Source: Xylaria sp. FL1777 (lineage: Eukaryota; Ascomycota; Sordariomycetes; Xylariales; Xylariaceae). Taken from it: a DNA stretch of 64,000 nt. Within the stretch, counting starts at the first letter, position 1, and every line of letters starts with the position of its first letter. The translations under genes were made by a program, and so were the position numbers. The stretch covers positions 178,213-242,212 of the forward strand of contig MU400571.1 in NCBI GenBank assembly GCA_022578965.1. Reading direction: 5' to 3'. The notes under the pieces were generated by a model. It worked only from the letters and a program-made list of their open reading frames with translations, was not told where the DNA came from and searched no databases. Positions 1-10,803 of this stretch are shown piece by piece.

Positions 1-614
1 GCAGTGTCTACGAGCAGGTCCAAATATTCAACGTTGCCTCTGGCGCATCCTTGTGCTTGCTAGACTGGGTCACTCATGGTCGCTCAGCTCGAGGGGAGAA
101 CTGGAGCTTGACACGATGGGTTGGACGCAATGAGATATGGGCCTCTGATGCTCCGAAGTCCTCTGAGCCTCGGCTTCTCGTGCGCGATGCCATTATTCTC
201 GACGGCAAGGCGCGGTCTATTCAGCTACAAACACTCCAAGAGTCCATGTACAAACAGGCCATCCTAGGCACTCTAATCCTACGGGGCCCAATGATGAGGA
301 AGGTTGGCGAGTTCTTTCTCTCCGAATTTGCTGCGTTACCACGGCTTGGCGCTCGTGACTTTCGAAGTGCGGAGACACGTGAAAAAGAAGCGGCGACTCC
401 TCAATTACCCATAGAGGCCTGGCGGGCAACAAGACTCGCGCGGGAGAAAGAGTCCAACCTGCTATGGTCGGCTGCTAGCGTTCGTGGCTGCATCGTCGTG
501 AAGTTTGGCGCAGCTACCGTGGAAGCCGGACGCAACTGGATTGGCTCCATGCTACTTCATGAAGGAAGCATCATGCAGGATTTTGGTGAAGAGGCATTGA
601 TGTGCGTCCGATAA
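1..614 (+). CDS. ureD: Urease accessory protein UreD, C-terminal part (5' end outside window)
   Basis: UreD acts with UreF and UreG as a cytosolic chaperone that loads nickel into apo-urease, so it supports use of urea as nitrogen source. The frame is open from the left edge (first full codon at base 3) to TAA at 612-614, about 203 residues. Family landmarks seen are LLDWVTHGR near residue 18, RGENW, LLVRDAIIL, GTLILRGPM, FAALPRLG, SVRGCIVVKFGA and the terminal LMCVR, all matching my knowledge of fungal UreD. No intron is needed in the visible part. The start codon and N-terminal half lie upstream of the window. RPC53 follows on the same strand after 467 bp, with no sign of a shared job. Confidence 0.9.
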   Translation, partial: SVYEQVQIFNVASGASLCLLDWVTHGRSARGENWSLTRWVGRNEIWASDAPKSSEPRLLVRDAIILDGKARSIQLQTLQESMYKQAILGTLILRGPMMRKVGEFFLSEFAALPRLGARDFRSAETREKEAATPQLPIEAWRATRLAREKESNLLWSAASVRGCIVVKFGAATVEAGRNWIGSMLLHEGSIMQDFGEEALMCVR

Positions 615-1081
615 TAGGATTATGAACCCCGCATACAGCATAGTCATCTAGATATTCACACGTTCTCTAGAAAGTGTTGCGTAGTTTAATATGTAATTGG
701 CTGTCTAAGAGAATAGTCCGAAGTAAGTTACTCTAACTGAAGCTAGTTTTTGAATTGCTAGAGAGGGCTTTCACAATGTATGATGAAAAAAGAAAAAGAA
801 CAAGAAGCATAACGCTCTTACATGACTTCGAAGAAAGAATATTGGGATCAATGTACTAAGGCGCTAGTTCAGGATCCCTGTACCTTGGGTACCTGCCTTA
901 TACCCAGCCGACAAGCATTACTGTACACAGTACCCCACCATTTTCTAGGGACCCTTGGCTCACACGCATTTCCCCACTATAAACTTTTCTGTTGCAGTCA
1001 ATACATATGTGAATTGCGCCCAAATCTATAGGCAGGTCTGAGCTTCATAACTACTTCCATAAATAGTCTAATGATATAAAA
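615..1081. other. Gene-free interval between ureD and RPC53
   Basis: This 467-bp stretch holds the 3' region of ureD and the promoter of RPC53. I see only a short spurious open frame (822-1031) and no RNA gene or clear repeat. Confidence 0.6.
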
Positions 1082-2820
1082 ATGCCACCCGCATCGCGTG
1101 GAGGCGAAAGGGCTGGAAGAGGCACTAGAGGTGCCAGGGGCGCCAGAGGGGGAAGCAGCCGCGGTGCCTCCCAGAGCACCACGCCCAGACCATCATCAGA
1201 CGACCTTCTGCCCTCATCTGAGACGCCTTCACATACCAACGATAAAAATGCAGACCACGGTGACAAGAGAGAGGCCCTAAGCGGGCGGCCCACTCCTGCC
1301 GGCTTGCGAACATCGCAGACACCAGCTACAACGTCACGTGGTGCCAGCCGCTTCAAGCCCAAAAACGTACGAAGAGATGAGGCCGAGCGTAAGAGGCTTG
1401 AGGAGGATAGAAGCCGCGATCTTGCATCCAAGATCAAGGCAGAGGAGCGTGAGCTACGGGCAGAAGAACGTAGAGCAAGACGGGGACGGGGGAGGGGAGG
1501 CATGTCTCGTGGTCTGGTTAGGCGCACAGTCACAGCGAGTGGGCCTTTCTCTGCGATCGCATCAGGTATGTTTTCTCTTCCGCGGAATATCCGTAGTGGC
1601 CCCATTTTCTTTTGGTGTGTACTAAATTCCGTGTAGAAAATGTTAAGGCAGATTCTGGTCATGGTGGGTGGGCGTCCGGCTCCAGTTTTGGGGGAGGGAA
1701 TGCGCGAAATGCATTTAGACAGGATCCTGAGAACCGCGTTCGCTATCACCCCAGACGAGAACACGAAGCCAGGGTCAATATCGACCTTCTGAACGGGCTC
1801 ACAGACGGCCATGCCCCAGACGGAACTCCTTTGTATCAGCCAACCCGTTATACCCACAAGTCTGTCGGCAACTTACCTGTCGGTTTACATCGAACATTGT
1901 ATCAGGATCCCGAGGTTAAAGTCAAGACGCAGGCCGAACTTGAAGCAGAGGATCGCCAGTCCTCCGATGATGAGGGAAACTTGTTCGTTGATGCTCCAGT
2001 CGGAGATCCCCGCGATATCGGTATGGATAACGACAATGAAGTATGGCATGCCGCTCCGAAGAGCCAGATTCAGGTTAAGACCGAACCGAGCACAGAGGAA
2101 AATGGTGTAGATGTTGATATGGCCGATATTCCGGTGGCCCCAGAAGCCCCCCCTTCTCCAGAAGTAAGGAAGAAGCCCATTATTGACGAGAACGGCCTAG
2201 GTCCAGACACCATCTCCGAGAAAGCGAAACGCAAGGAGAAGAAGATCGCCGAGGACACAGAATTCATGTACTCAACAATGGATATGGAGGCTTTATTACG
2301 TAGTCTCAGCTTCACAGCTCCAGCCGAGGAAGAGGAAGGCCAGGGAAAAGACGATCAACTATTTATCTTCCAGTTGCCACCTATTCTCCCGCCTTTGATG
2401 AAACCCTCAAAGAGCCTGGACGGACAGCCTGAAACAATTGACCTCTCGTCGAGTGATAATGGACCGAAAGTTAAGTTCGAGGACGGTGTTGAACCAACGC
2501 GTCACAAGTCCGTAGGTCTTCCAGCCGAAGGAGGATTTATAGGAAGACTCAATGTGCGCAAGTCTGGTAAAGTTGAACTTGACTGGGGTGGTACCACTCT
2601 CAACCTCGGGATGGAAACGGAAACCGACTTCTTGACGACCGCAACCATTATCGAGCAAAAGGAGAACGTGGAGACCGCAGAGGAAAGCGCAGGGTTTGCC
2701 TATGGCATGGGTCAAGTCTTCGGCAAATTTGTGCTGGCACCTCCCTGCGAGGACGAAGATGAATGGGATCCAAACATCGACGACATCATGCGTGTTGGTG
2801 GAGATGAAGACGCTATTTAA
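1082..2820 (+). CDS. RPC53: DNA-directed RNA polymerase III subunit RPC4/RPC53
   Basis: This is a subunit of nuclear RNA polymerase III, which makes tRNAs and 5S rRNA; in yeast RPC53 pairs with RPC37 and acts in termination and reinitiation. Exons are 1082-1565 and 1637-2820, giving 555 residues. The intron 1566-1636 has donor GTATGT and acceptor TGTAG, and the frame rejoins exactly. The N-terminus is rich in Arg and Gly (GRGTRGARGARGG), followed by a charged helical stretch (residues about 98-150). The conserved C-terminal RPC4 domain is visible in GRLNVRKSGKVELDWGGTTL and, near the end, GQVFGKFVLAP. An acidic tail closes the protein. It is longer than the yeast protein (about 420 residues), mostly through the disordered middle. 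Identification rests on the C-terminal domain. Confidence 0.92.
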
Positions 2821-4267
2821 TTCGATGCACCGGTCTCTAAGGACCCTCTTCCTCGTCCTTTCTCCTCCTAACTATTCTAAAGCGGCCCGGCCGAATCATT
2901 TGGCCTCTTCGAAGTGGTAACAACTTCCTTTACCATCTTAAGACTCATCATCCGAAGATGTTTCTCCCCCTATCTATAAACATGTCTACTGGTACCTTCA
3001 GAAAGGTCCTTGCCCGTCCACATAAAAATATATCTACATATTCACCTAGGCATGTCCCTCTATAATCGTCTGAACATATGACGACCTGCCAAGGCGGATA
3101 TGAACGTCCCTGCCCATCACAGAAATGGGTGTGTCCCCCACATGCGCAATGATGGTTGCAACTCCGCATAGGGAGATGGCCGAAGTATGGGCAAATTATC
3201 CGTCCAGGATATGTCCAGGAACTATAGCAACACAAGCGCTAACCCTGATAGCCTGAATAAAGCAAAGGCATCAGCAATATTGGCTGCTATGGGGAGCGAA
3301 ATGTGCTTAGATAGTTTCTACGTACTACTGTATGGAGTACCATCTGAGTATGCTATTCTCATCGAGGCCTTGAATTTCTTTCCTCATCTCAGTTTCCGAA
3401 CTCCTGCAGCTATCCATTCAGATGCTACAGGCACCCGTCGAAGTGTGGTGGTGAACTTGGTGTAGAGATGACTCGTTTTCGGCCACCCCCCTCAGAGTAG
3501 AGGAATCATCTCGATTGCCATGATATAACTATCCCTTGCCCTATGCAGGTTTTGGTGAGGGTCAAGAATAGCAATAAGAATGCGAAAAGTTGCGGAAATA
3601 CTGTGCTAGCTTGAACCAAGGACGCATGGCCATCAGTCTATTCATAAAATAACTAGTAACCTGTCGGAACTCTACGTTCGCGGTTTCTTAGAGTGGACAC
3701 TGCATGAGAGGCATGTTGATAGGCAGGTAATACGATATTTACTTTCATGACCAGTCTATGAGGCGAATGAGTATTGAATTCTGCTGCGATGCACTGCGCG
3801 TCCAACAGGAGATATCTATGCACCCTAGACCATGCCTAGCCTAGCCTAGATATTAATAAAAACTATAATAAACATTTTACATTGCCTTCATCAACCCCCA
3901 TCAAACGCCCTATATGCTCATGTTACAATACCACGAAGAATACATTTCCCCGAATGTAGAGGTCGACGATCCTCGGTGACCTTGCAGCCCAGTTGTTGTG
4001 TGAATTCCTTTTGCCTCCTTCGCCCAGAGATCCCTCTTCCTAACCTTTTATAACCAGTGTTGACATCAATATCATAGTACTGTTAAATATCACAGCGTTG
4101 TAAAACCTGTTTGCGGTTCCTGTTACAACGTGAAGAATGAAAAGAACTAAAGTCGCTTGTGAAACGAGATAATGTCCTCGTGACGAGAAAATATTCTTTG
4201 CAGAATGTGTCTATAATCGGTTTTCTTTTTTTCTTTTTTTTTTCCTCCACCAATTCGACTGGTTATA
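2821..4267. other. Gene-free interval between RPC53 and the rhodopsin-domain gene
   Basis: The two flanking genes converge here, so 1.4 kb is long for 3' ends alone. It contains a Cys-rich minus-strand open frame without an ATG (2948-3235, see findings), a 92-codon plus-strand frame judged spurious (3187-3465), and a long pyrimidine tract at about 4213-4252 just past the stop of the next gene. Confidence 0.5.
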
Positions 4268-5710
4268 TCACGATCGTCGTGCCGGCCGTGAGGGCTTTGT
4301 GGTGCCCGCATTTCCAGGCCTGGTAAGCTCGATGGAAGAGCCGTCCGACTCTTGGTCGAGCCATGTACCGGCTACGTGAGGGTCCGATAACGATCGAGGG
4401 GATTCGGTGCCGTTGATGAAGAACGTCTCGCTCTTGGTCTCCGTATTCCGCGTGCTAATTTGATCATGGAAAGTCAATGAATGTTCTCGCCTGCTGTATT
4501 CATCCGATGATAGGTCGAAGGCCTTGGGCATATGCGATATCTTATGTATGGGGAACCTCGACGTCGGCATTCCCGTAGTTGGCGATACGGCGTGTGGAGT
4601 TGCGAGCTCAATGTCGACTAACGTCACGTCTTGGGGTCCAAACCCGGGCATCTTGCTTGACCGTTTTATACGTGAGCCTTGGTCTTGACTTGGCGCACCA
4701 GTCCCGCGGCTACGTTCGCTATGTGTGAAACCTTTGATCTTCCATCGGCGAAGAAGTGGACGGATTGTTGCGAGGCTGGCGGCCGAGATGGCGATACCTG
4801 GCTCGACAAGTGTCCAGATCATTGCATCTGTGCCGGCATCTTTTAAATTCGTTATCGTTAATAACTTCATGTATATCTCTATTGAGAATAAGGTGAGTAA
4901 TAGGACTTACGAAGGATATCTGACACGTCTGTTATGTCTGCTAAGAATTTTAATCGTATAAGAGTAGCGACACTAGCGAATACCCCCAAGCTCAGAACAG
5001 CAATGACGGAAAATTTTGCTTGAGATGTCATCTTAACCCGCCATATCATTGGTATGGGAAGAAGGGCATATAGCCAGTCTGACAAGATAGTTAACGCACT
5101 CAGTGCATAGGCGGCTTTAACGATCTCATTCGCCGAGACACAATGGGATTTAGGGTCGCGTATAAGAATCGTATAGTCCCATTGTGCCGCAACAGGACTG
5201 CACTGGAAAATATTCCAGAAGAATAAGGCGAAGCTCCAAATTCCAACGACGACGATGCTGATCCCCAGTACCCATTTGTAGCTCGGTTGAGCAGCGAGGC
5301 GAAAGAGAAAGAGGCCAATGCTCAACTTTATCAACCACATATTGGAGACGTAAGACGCGGTAGCTAGAGCTTGATACTTGATGGCCTCGATCTCGTCGTG
5401 TTGAGAAAGCGATGTGTTATGCCTACCCAAGCCATAGGAGAGACCCACGAAGACGAATGAGCATGATACTGTGAAATTGGCCTATCCAAGTTTGACATCA
5501 GTGCCTGTAGATCAAAGTTAAGATATAGGAAGTGCCTACTAGACCAGCTAGCATCACCCAGTCATCACTTTGAAACGACCTAGTCATCCCAGCGCGTACA
5601 TAGGTTCGCAAAGCCACTGATAGCCACGAAATGACGAGTGCTACAATGGCAGCAACTAGTAGACCGGTGCCATTGCTATCGGTAGGCGCATTTGGGTCCT
5701 GAGGCGCCAT
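4268..5710 (-). CDS. Rhodopsin-domain integral membrane protein (PTH11-like/SatP-type family)
   Basis: This is a seven-helix plasma-membrane protein of the large fungal rhodopsin-domain family, which includes PTH11-like receptors; ligand and partner cannot be read from sequence. Exons on the minus strand are 5710-5540, 5481-4911 and 4839-4268, giving 437 residues. Both introns (5539-5482 and 4910-4840) keep frame and rebuild family motifs: SDDWVMLAGL joined to ANFTVSCSFVFVGLSYGLGR, and SDIL joined to HAGTDAMIWTLVEPG. Seen helices include residues 16-38, VLGISIVVVGIWSFALFFW, ALSALTILSDWLYALLPIP and FSVIAVLSLGVFASVATLI. The signature EPGIAISAASLATIRPLLR ends the domain; a Ser/Thr-rich cytosolic tail of about 160 residues follows. 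No CFEM domain is present. An earlier AG for intron 2 also keeps frame but would insert residues that break the motif. Confidence 0.85.
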
Positions 5711-7998
5711 CGAATATTGTTGCTAATGAAGCGTCCATAAGATGTAGAGCATAGCCAAGACCACAGAAAGGAGACAGGAGAGAACTAGGATGGAGGTATT
5801 CGAAACTGTGCGTCATAGAGTAATCTCTATATAATTCCAAGAGCACGAGACCAGGGAGAGATGATGCGGACGAGCCTGAGCCTGCAACCTGTGCAGGAAA
5901 CGCCATGATGCTGGTATGCTCGTGCAGTCTCCATCGTTGGGACTCAACCTCCTACGCCACAGGGCATGGACTTCTGGTCCAGAACGATACAGGTACCGGT
6001 AACCCTGGTTCCCGATGTTAGTTCGAGAATGCAAGCCTTAGAAACCTTGTATGCGGCACAGCCTATTCTCGTCGAGCTTCACCAATGATACATTGCTGGC
6101 CATGTACATACCCTTGTTCTTTCTAGAACAAGCTAAGCGTATCCCTCGATTCACTGTAGCCCACGAGCATTAATAATAGGAATCCAACGGGAAGCTCCTC
6201 CGACATTTGTCGAGAAGCGAATGAATATTGACTTTACCTTTCTGTTTGTCTCCTCGCCCTACCTATACAGTAAGGCAATCATCCCGACGGCACTGTTCGA
6301 AGGAGCTTACGGTATGCGTTACAGCAGCATTGTGATCACTTCCGCTGCCACCGTGACAAGGAGTTCAGAACACGGGAGTGTCAACGGGTGTCAGAATCCG
6401 CCTGGGTATCTCTACGTAGGATACCGGTTGTGTCGACAGCTTTCTGTCCTCTCATTGCTACTGTTAGGGGTTGGTGAGTCTAGTGTAGGTACGCTTGTGC
6501 CGCCGAATTGCAGGATTTCGGTAGCGAAGATTCCAGGAACGTGGGTCGCATTTGGGATAAATGAGAATTAGTCTGTCTGTCATCATCTGATATCTAGTAT
6601 ACTACACTGCACTGGATGCGCACAGATGCAAAGACAACATTGTGGCGTCCTGCCGAGCCATTGGTAGACGGACTAGATTTTCGAACCTGGGCGAATTGAT
6701 AAAAATAGACTCGTCACATAGTAAAAAATTCACCGCTATCCTCGACTACCTACTTACTTGCTTACCTTACTGACTGTTCTCTTCATTGAGACGAGCTCCT
6801 ACCAGCATCCATCATCATCATCATCTGGATTAGGTCGAAGTATCGGGTTAAAAATATGCGGCCTAGAAGTGATACAGATGCAACCTGCCTTCCTCTCCTT
6901 AGCACCCAAGTAAGATGAGAATCCTGGTGGTTCGGCTGAAGATCCGCGATCGACCAACAGGCAGAACCGGCAGGACGGACGAGACAACGCCTAGGGACCC
7001 CGGTTCCATTTCGGACCATCCAAAAGGCCTCGACTGCAACGCCAACGCGACACTAGACTACTAGTAGCCACCATTGGCCTGTATCTAAGCCGGGGATATT
7101 GCTGCATCAAGTGTCTATATAAGCAACTAATAATCAGCCTGTGCGGAAGAAGTCTCCAGGGTCTGCCTGGGGTAGCAAATCTGCTCACAGACACTTGCGA
7201 CGCCGCTTCAACCCCATTCGATCCCTCGTACACTTCCTTGCTTCAATATAGGGCAGACGTATAGGCGTACATAATAGGTTGCGAATGATGTACTATTTAG
7301 ATCGATCGCGTATAGCACACGCTAGCTTGTATTAGAAGAAGAATCTGCGCGAAATGATAGCAACTGAAGAACGTCTCAGTCGAGCGACTCCCGGTATATG
7401 AACACGTTCGAGTTGAATTGAATATACACGCTTCCCCTATCTAGTGAAGAAATCAACAGAGGTTCTAACCTGGTGGCTTAAAGTGGCGATAGAATCTCTC
7501 CATCAGAGAAGCGTTCATTTCGATGGTATGACGCGTGGAGGGTTTCAAGTGTAGGCAGAACCATCTCTTAGACAATTCGGGGTTTATGCACGATGGTGGC
7601 CACCATGCTCTCTCCATACTAGTAAGTGTAGTAGCGTGGAGAGCTTACGTCGAGGAAACGGCAGCGGGCCGCCCAAACTGGCTGTGTTAGCGAAGAAGGA
7701 AATAGAAGACCGTTACGCCAGGGTGAGACATTTCCTGCAGTGCTTAGCCTCCCCCCATCACATCGCATCATCACACATGGGGAATTGTTGACGACAGCCC
7801 GTCCGAAGCAGAGCTGTTGCAATGCAATCCCAACGACCAACGTGGGCGAACTCGCTACACTTCCTTCCAGCCTAGCCGGTTGCACATTGTAGTATCCAAG
7901 CGACGGCCAATCCTACACCAGGCCCAAGTCATGTTGACAGCCTCCAGCTTGGTTCATTCAGCTTCAACCTTGGACGCGACGCGGGAAGTTTACCCGAG

Positions 7999-8024
7999 CC
8001 AGGCACGCATACCAGGCACGCATA
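7999..8024. repeat. 13-bp direct tandem duplication
   Basis: The unit CCAGGCACGCATA occurs twice in immediate succession in gene-free DNA. It looks like a small local duplication. Confidence 0.8.
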
Positions 8025-8484
8025 ATCGAGCCAATGCAAGCCATATCAACATAGACTACATACACGACTCATATGCAGGCACAGCGAGCAATTTGGAATG
8101 CCCATGCGAGCATTCCGCGCACTAGTAGTAGTAGCATTCATGCCACGCTATGCGTGGGCTTCAACTCCGTCACACGTGTGGCGTCCCTAACTAATACCTA
8201 CTATCAGTAGATAGTTTGCCAAGAATAGAAGAGCTTCGGCACAATTCGCATACCTATCTACTAACAAAAAGCATATGGGATACGCTAGCGTTAGGTTAGA
8301 AGCAAATGTTGGTGTCGACAGCTTCGCAACTCCGAATCGGCCCTTTGCCGCTTCTTCTCTGAGATTGTCGAGAGGCGGGAGTCGAAGGCGCAACAGATTG
8401 CTACCAACTAGTGTAAAGCAGCACCCAAGAAGTGAATCTTACCAACATAACAAAACGGTGCACCGGCTCTAGGGTCCGGGGGCG

Positions 8485-8496
8485 CGGCACGTGCCG
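8485..8496. promoter_or_regulatory. Perfect CGG-N6-CCG palindrome with E-box core upstream of BNA7
   Basis: CGGCACGTGCCG is its own reverse complement and lies about 350 bp upstream of the BNA7 start. Inverted CGG triplets with six-base spacing suit Ppr1/UaY-type Zn2Cys6 dimers; the CACGTG core would suit bHLH factors. Binding is inferred only from the motif. Confidence 0.4.
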
Positions 8497-8844
8497 TAAA
8501 TTCCCGGCAGAATTCCGGTGTAACCCGATCATCACCCGTAGTGTTGTTTTCAACACCGAACCTCACCTGTTGTGTAAAATCGGGGATATCGTGGACTTAT
8601 ATGGTGTTTTGTACTATGACGGGGTCCCACCACGATATAAAAATAAAATCCAAATGTGATCTGCTCAGAGTGACATAATGAGTCAATTAAGGCAGCTCGA
8701 TCAAAAAGGGTCCGCTTGAGCCCCTCATTTCCCCGGAGTCCCGGTCACCCAGGTACGGACTTAGACCTAAATTAATCCATAATCTATCTCATCGAAGTGC
8801 AGGCGCGTAATGAACTGCCATCGGCATCTCTAAAGCGTCGAAGC

Positions 8845-9916
8845 ATGGCGGCGTCCCTTAAATACACACTGCATCACTACGGCTCGCAGAATTGCCTCCA
8901 GAAGCTCGGGGTGTGGGAGGTAGACCCCTCACACAAGGGCAAATACTGGGTTATGTAAGACAAGACCGCCTCATTCCGCACCAAAGTGACTCAATCAAGT
9001 TATCCTGATACAAAAATACGCCATCGGCTTTTGTTTATTCTGTGAAGTACTGAAACGACGTCATAGCTACATCCACGGCGGCGCATGGCGCGACCCGCGC
9101 GTCACGCACGAGACCTTCGCGCCGAGCATCGACTGGATCCTCAAGACATCGCCTGCAGCCACCAATAATGACGGTGACATCAAGGGTGGCTGCGGAGCGA
9201 CAGCGATAGCCGGGTTCGCCTCCATCGACTACCGGCTAAGCCCACACCCGCAGTTCCCGCAGGACCCGGCAACAACGCCCGCAGACGAGTACCGCGGGGC
9301 GCGGCACCCAGACCACCTAGACGACGTGCGGTCGGCGCTGGTCTTCCTGCAGCGGACCTACGGCTTCGGGGGCGAGTACGTGCTGATCGGACACTCGGCA
9401 GGCGGGGCGCTGGCGTTCCAACTGCTGGCTACTTCGCCGACGGCCACGACCGCAGGGCATGACGCGCAAACGGAGCTGCCGGTGCTGCCCGCCGCCATAG
9501 TCAGCTTCGAGGGGCTGTACGACTTCACGGCCGTCGACGAGCGGTACGGCGGGGAGTACGCGCCGTTCTTCCGCGGCGCGTTCGGCGAGGATCCCGGGAC
9601 CTGGGACGCCGCGGCGCCTATCAAGTTCGCCGGGAGCTACGCGGAGAGGTGGCGCGGTGGGGGGTTCGTCTTGCTTGCTTGGTCGCCGGACGATACCCTT
9701 GTCGACGAGCCCGAGGCGGACCACATGGCGCGGAGGTTAGGAGATCTCGATGGATTCGTGGAGGAGGGGGAGGAGGCGGCGCAGGGGAGTGCCGGCCAGA
9801 AGAGATTGCTGCTGCTGAAGGATCTGCAGGGGGATCATGATGAGATTTGGCGGAGCGGCGAACACGTTGCGCGGATGGTGTGGATTGCGCTCCAGAACGT
9901 GAGAGCTAGGCTGTAA
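8845..9916 (+). CDS. BNA7: N-formylkynurenine formamidase (alpha/beta hydrolase)
   Basis: The enzyme hydrolyses N-formylkynurenine to kynurenine and formate in tryptophan breakdown and de novo NAD synthesis, probably in the cytosol. Exons are 8845-8954 and 9067-9916, giving 319 residues. The intron 8955-9066 (donor GTAAGA, acceptor CATAG) restores KYWVIYIHGGAWRDP. The oxyanion-hole motif HGGAW is at residues 40-44, the nucleophile Ser147 lies in GHSAGG, the acidic residue is in SPDDTLVD near 245, and the catalytic His in GDHDEIW is near 294, so the triad is complete. Exon 2 is much richer in G+C than its surroundings, giving long antisense frames that should be ignored. The gene converges with a Dal5-type transporter 888 bp away. 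Confidence 0.92.
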
Positions 9917-10803
9917 TGTGTCTGCTTGCATAGATAGGTAGGTAAATAGGTAGGTAGAGGGCCAGTTAGATTAATGCGTGCGCATACGCTTTGACAAAGA
10001 AACAAGATAGAAGTCGTTCTTGTCAGAAATAGGCGCGAGTGAGCCTGATACGGTCCGTCAGTGACGTGGCAATACACTATATCTGAAAATATGTATGTAG
10101 ATTGATGATAGTCTTAAATCCTTTGCGATTTAGAGAGGAAGGAAAACTTGAAGAATTTCCATAAGCTATAATACCTATCCCAGTATTCATTCACGTGCCA
10201 TTATGCTGGTTGCTCTGAACTTGAATCCGGCACGTGAAGCTACAGTCGTAAGCCTCGCGTTCATGTCCTCTCTATCGTGTAGTCGGGGGTTTCCAAAGTT
10301 CTGGGCCAGAGTTGGTCTTCATTGTCGTTGTGCTATTGAAGTAAGGGGTAGTGTGCACTTTCTACCAGAGAAGGTAGGTGGAAAGATGGTCAAGAAGCAT
10401 TGAATTATTGGTTCCCTCTCCTTTAATCTAGGACGTTCGATTACCGGACGCCAGGCCCAACGTCAATGATGTGCATCGACGTAGACTATGGAATGCTGAA
10501 GATTCGGGAAAAGCTGCTAACTTGGCAGAACGGTCAAAGCGTTGATGACACGCGTAAGACGGGTAAATTAATTAGACAGAGAAGTTCCAGGCTCCGTTGC
10601 GTATCTGAGCGCTTTTAGTATTCACACTGAACATCATTAGTCTGTAGAGATTCGCCGCATACTTGATGTCCCTTTACAGTTTCTTCGGTGATGATACATG
10701 CATTCCAACTATGTACTCAATATGGAAGCCCTACGTGAACTTCGCGACAAGACTAGTTTGCAAATAGATCGGAATTGCCATATCTTTCTCTAAAGCGGAG
10801 CAA
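9917..10803. other. Gene-free interval between BNA7 and the MFS transporter
   Basis: The two genes converge here. The interval holds a TAGG-type simple repeat at 9935-9957 and several short frames; I see no gene or RNA. Confidence 0.6.
9935..9957. repeat. TAGG/GGTA simple repeat
   Basis: Imperfect repetition of TAGG units just after the BNA7 stop codon, probably in its 3' UTR. Confidence 0.7.

Larger units (their letters stand above)
5711..8844. other. Gene-free interval upstream of BNA7
   Basis: This 3.1-kb stretch lies between the divergent rhodopsin-domain gene and BNA7, so it carries both promoters. I see only short unconvincing frames (for example 6221-6571), a 13-bp tandem duplication near 8.0 kb and a CGG palindrome at 8485-8496, listed separately. 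No RNA gene was recognised. Confidence 0.5.

Noticed and set aside
822..1031. 69-codon plus-strand frame upstream of RPC53
   Set aside because: Short, no motif, in the likely promoter.
1051..1857. 268-codon minus-strand frame opposite RPC53
   Set aside because: It is antisense to a clear RPC53 exon, is Arg/Ser/Leu-rich because of the sense codon bias, and has no motif.
3187..3465. 92-codon plus-strand frame
   Set aside because: No family motif; it overlaps the Cys-rich minus frame and has no splice or promoter context.
6221..6571. 116-codon plus-strand frame with hydrophobic pieces
   Set aside because: No recognisable domain; composition like surrounding non-coding DNA.
9317..9724. 135-codon minus-strand frame in BNA7
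   Set aside because: Shadow of the G+C-rich sense exon, Arg/Pro-rich.
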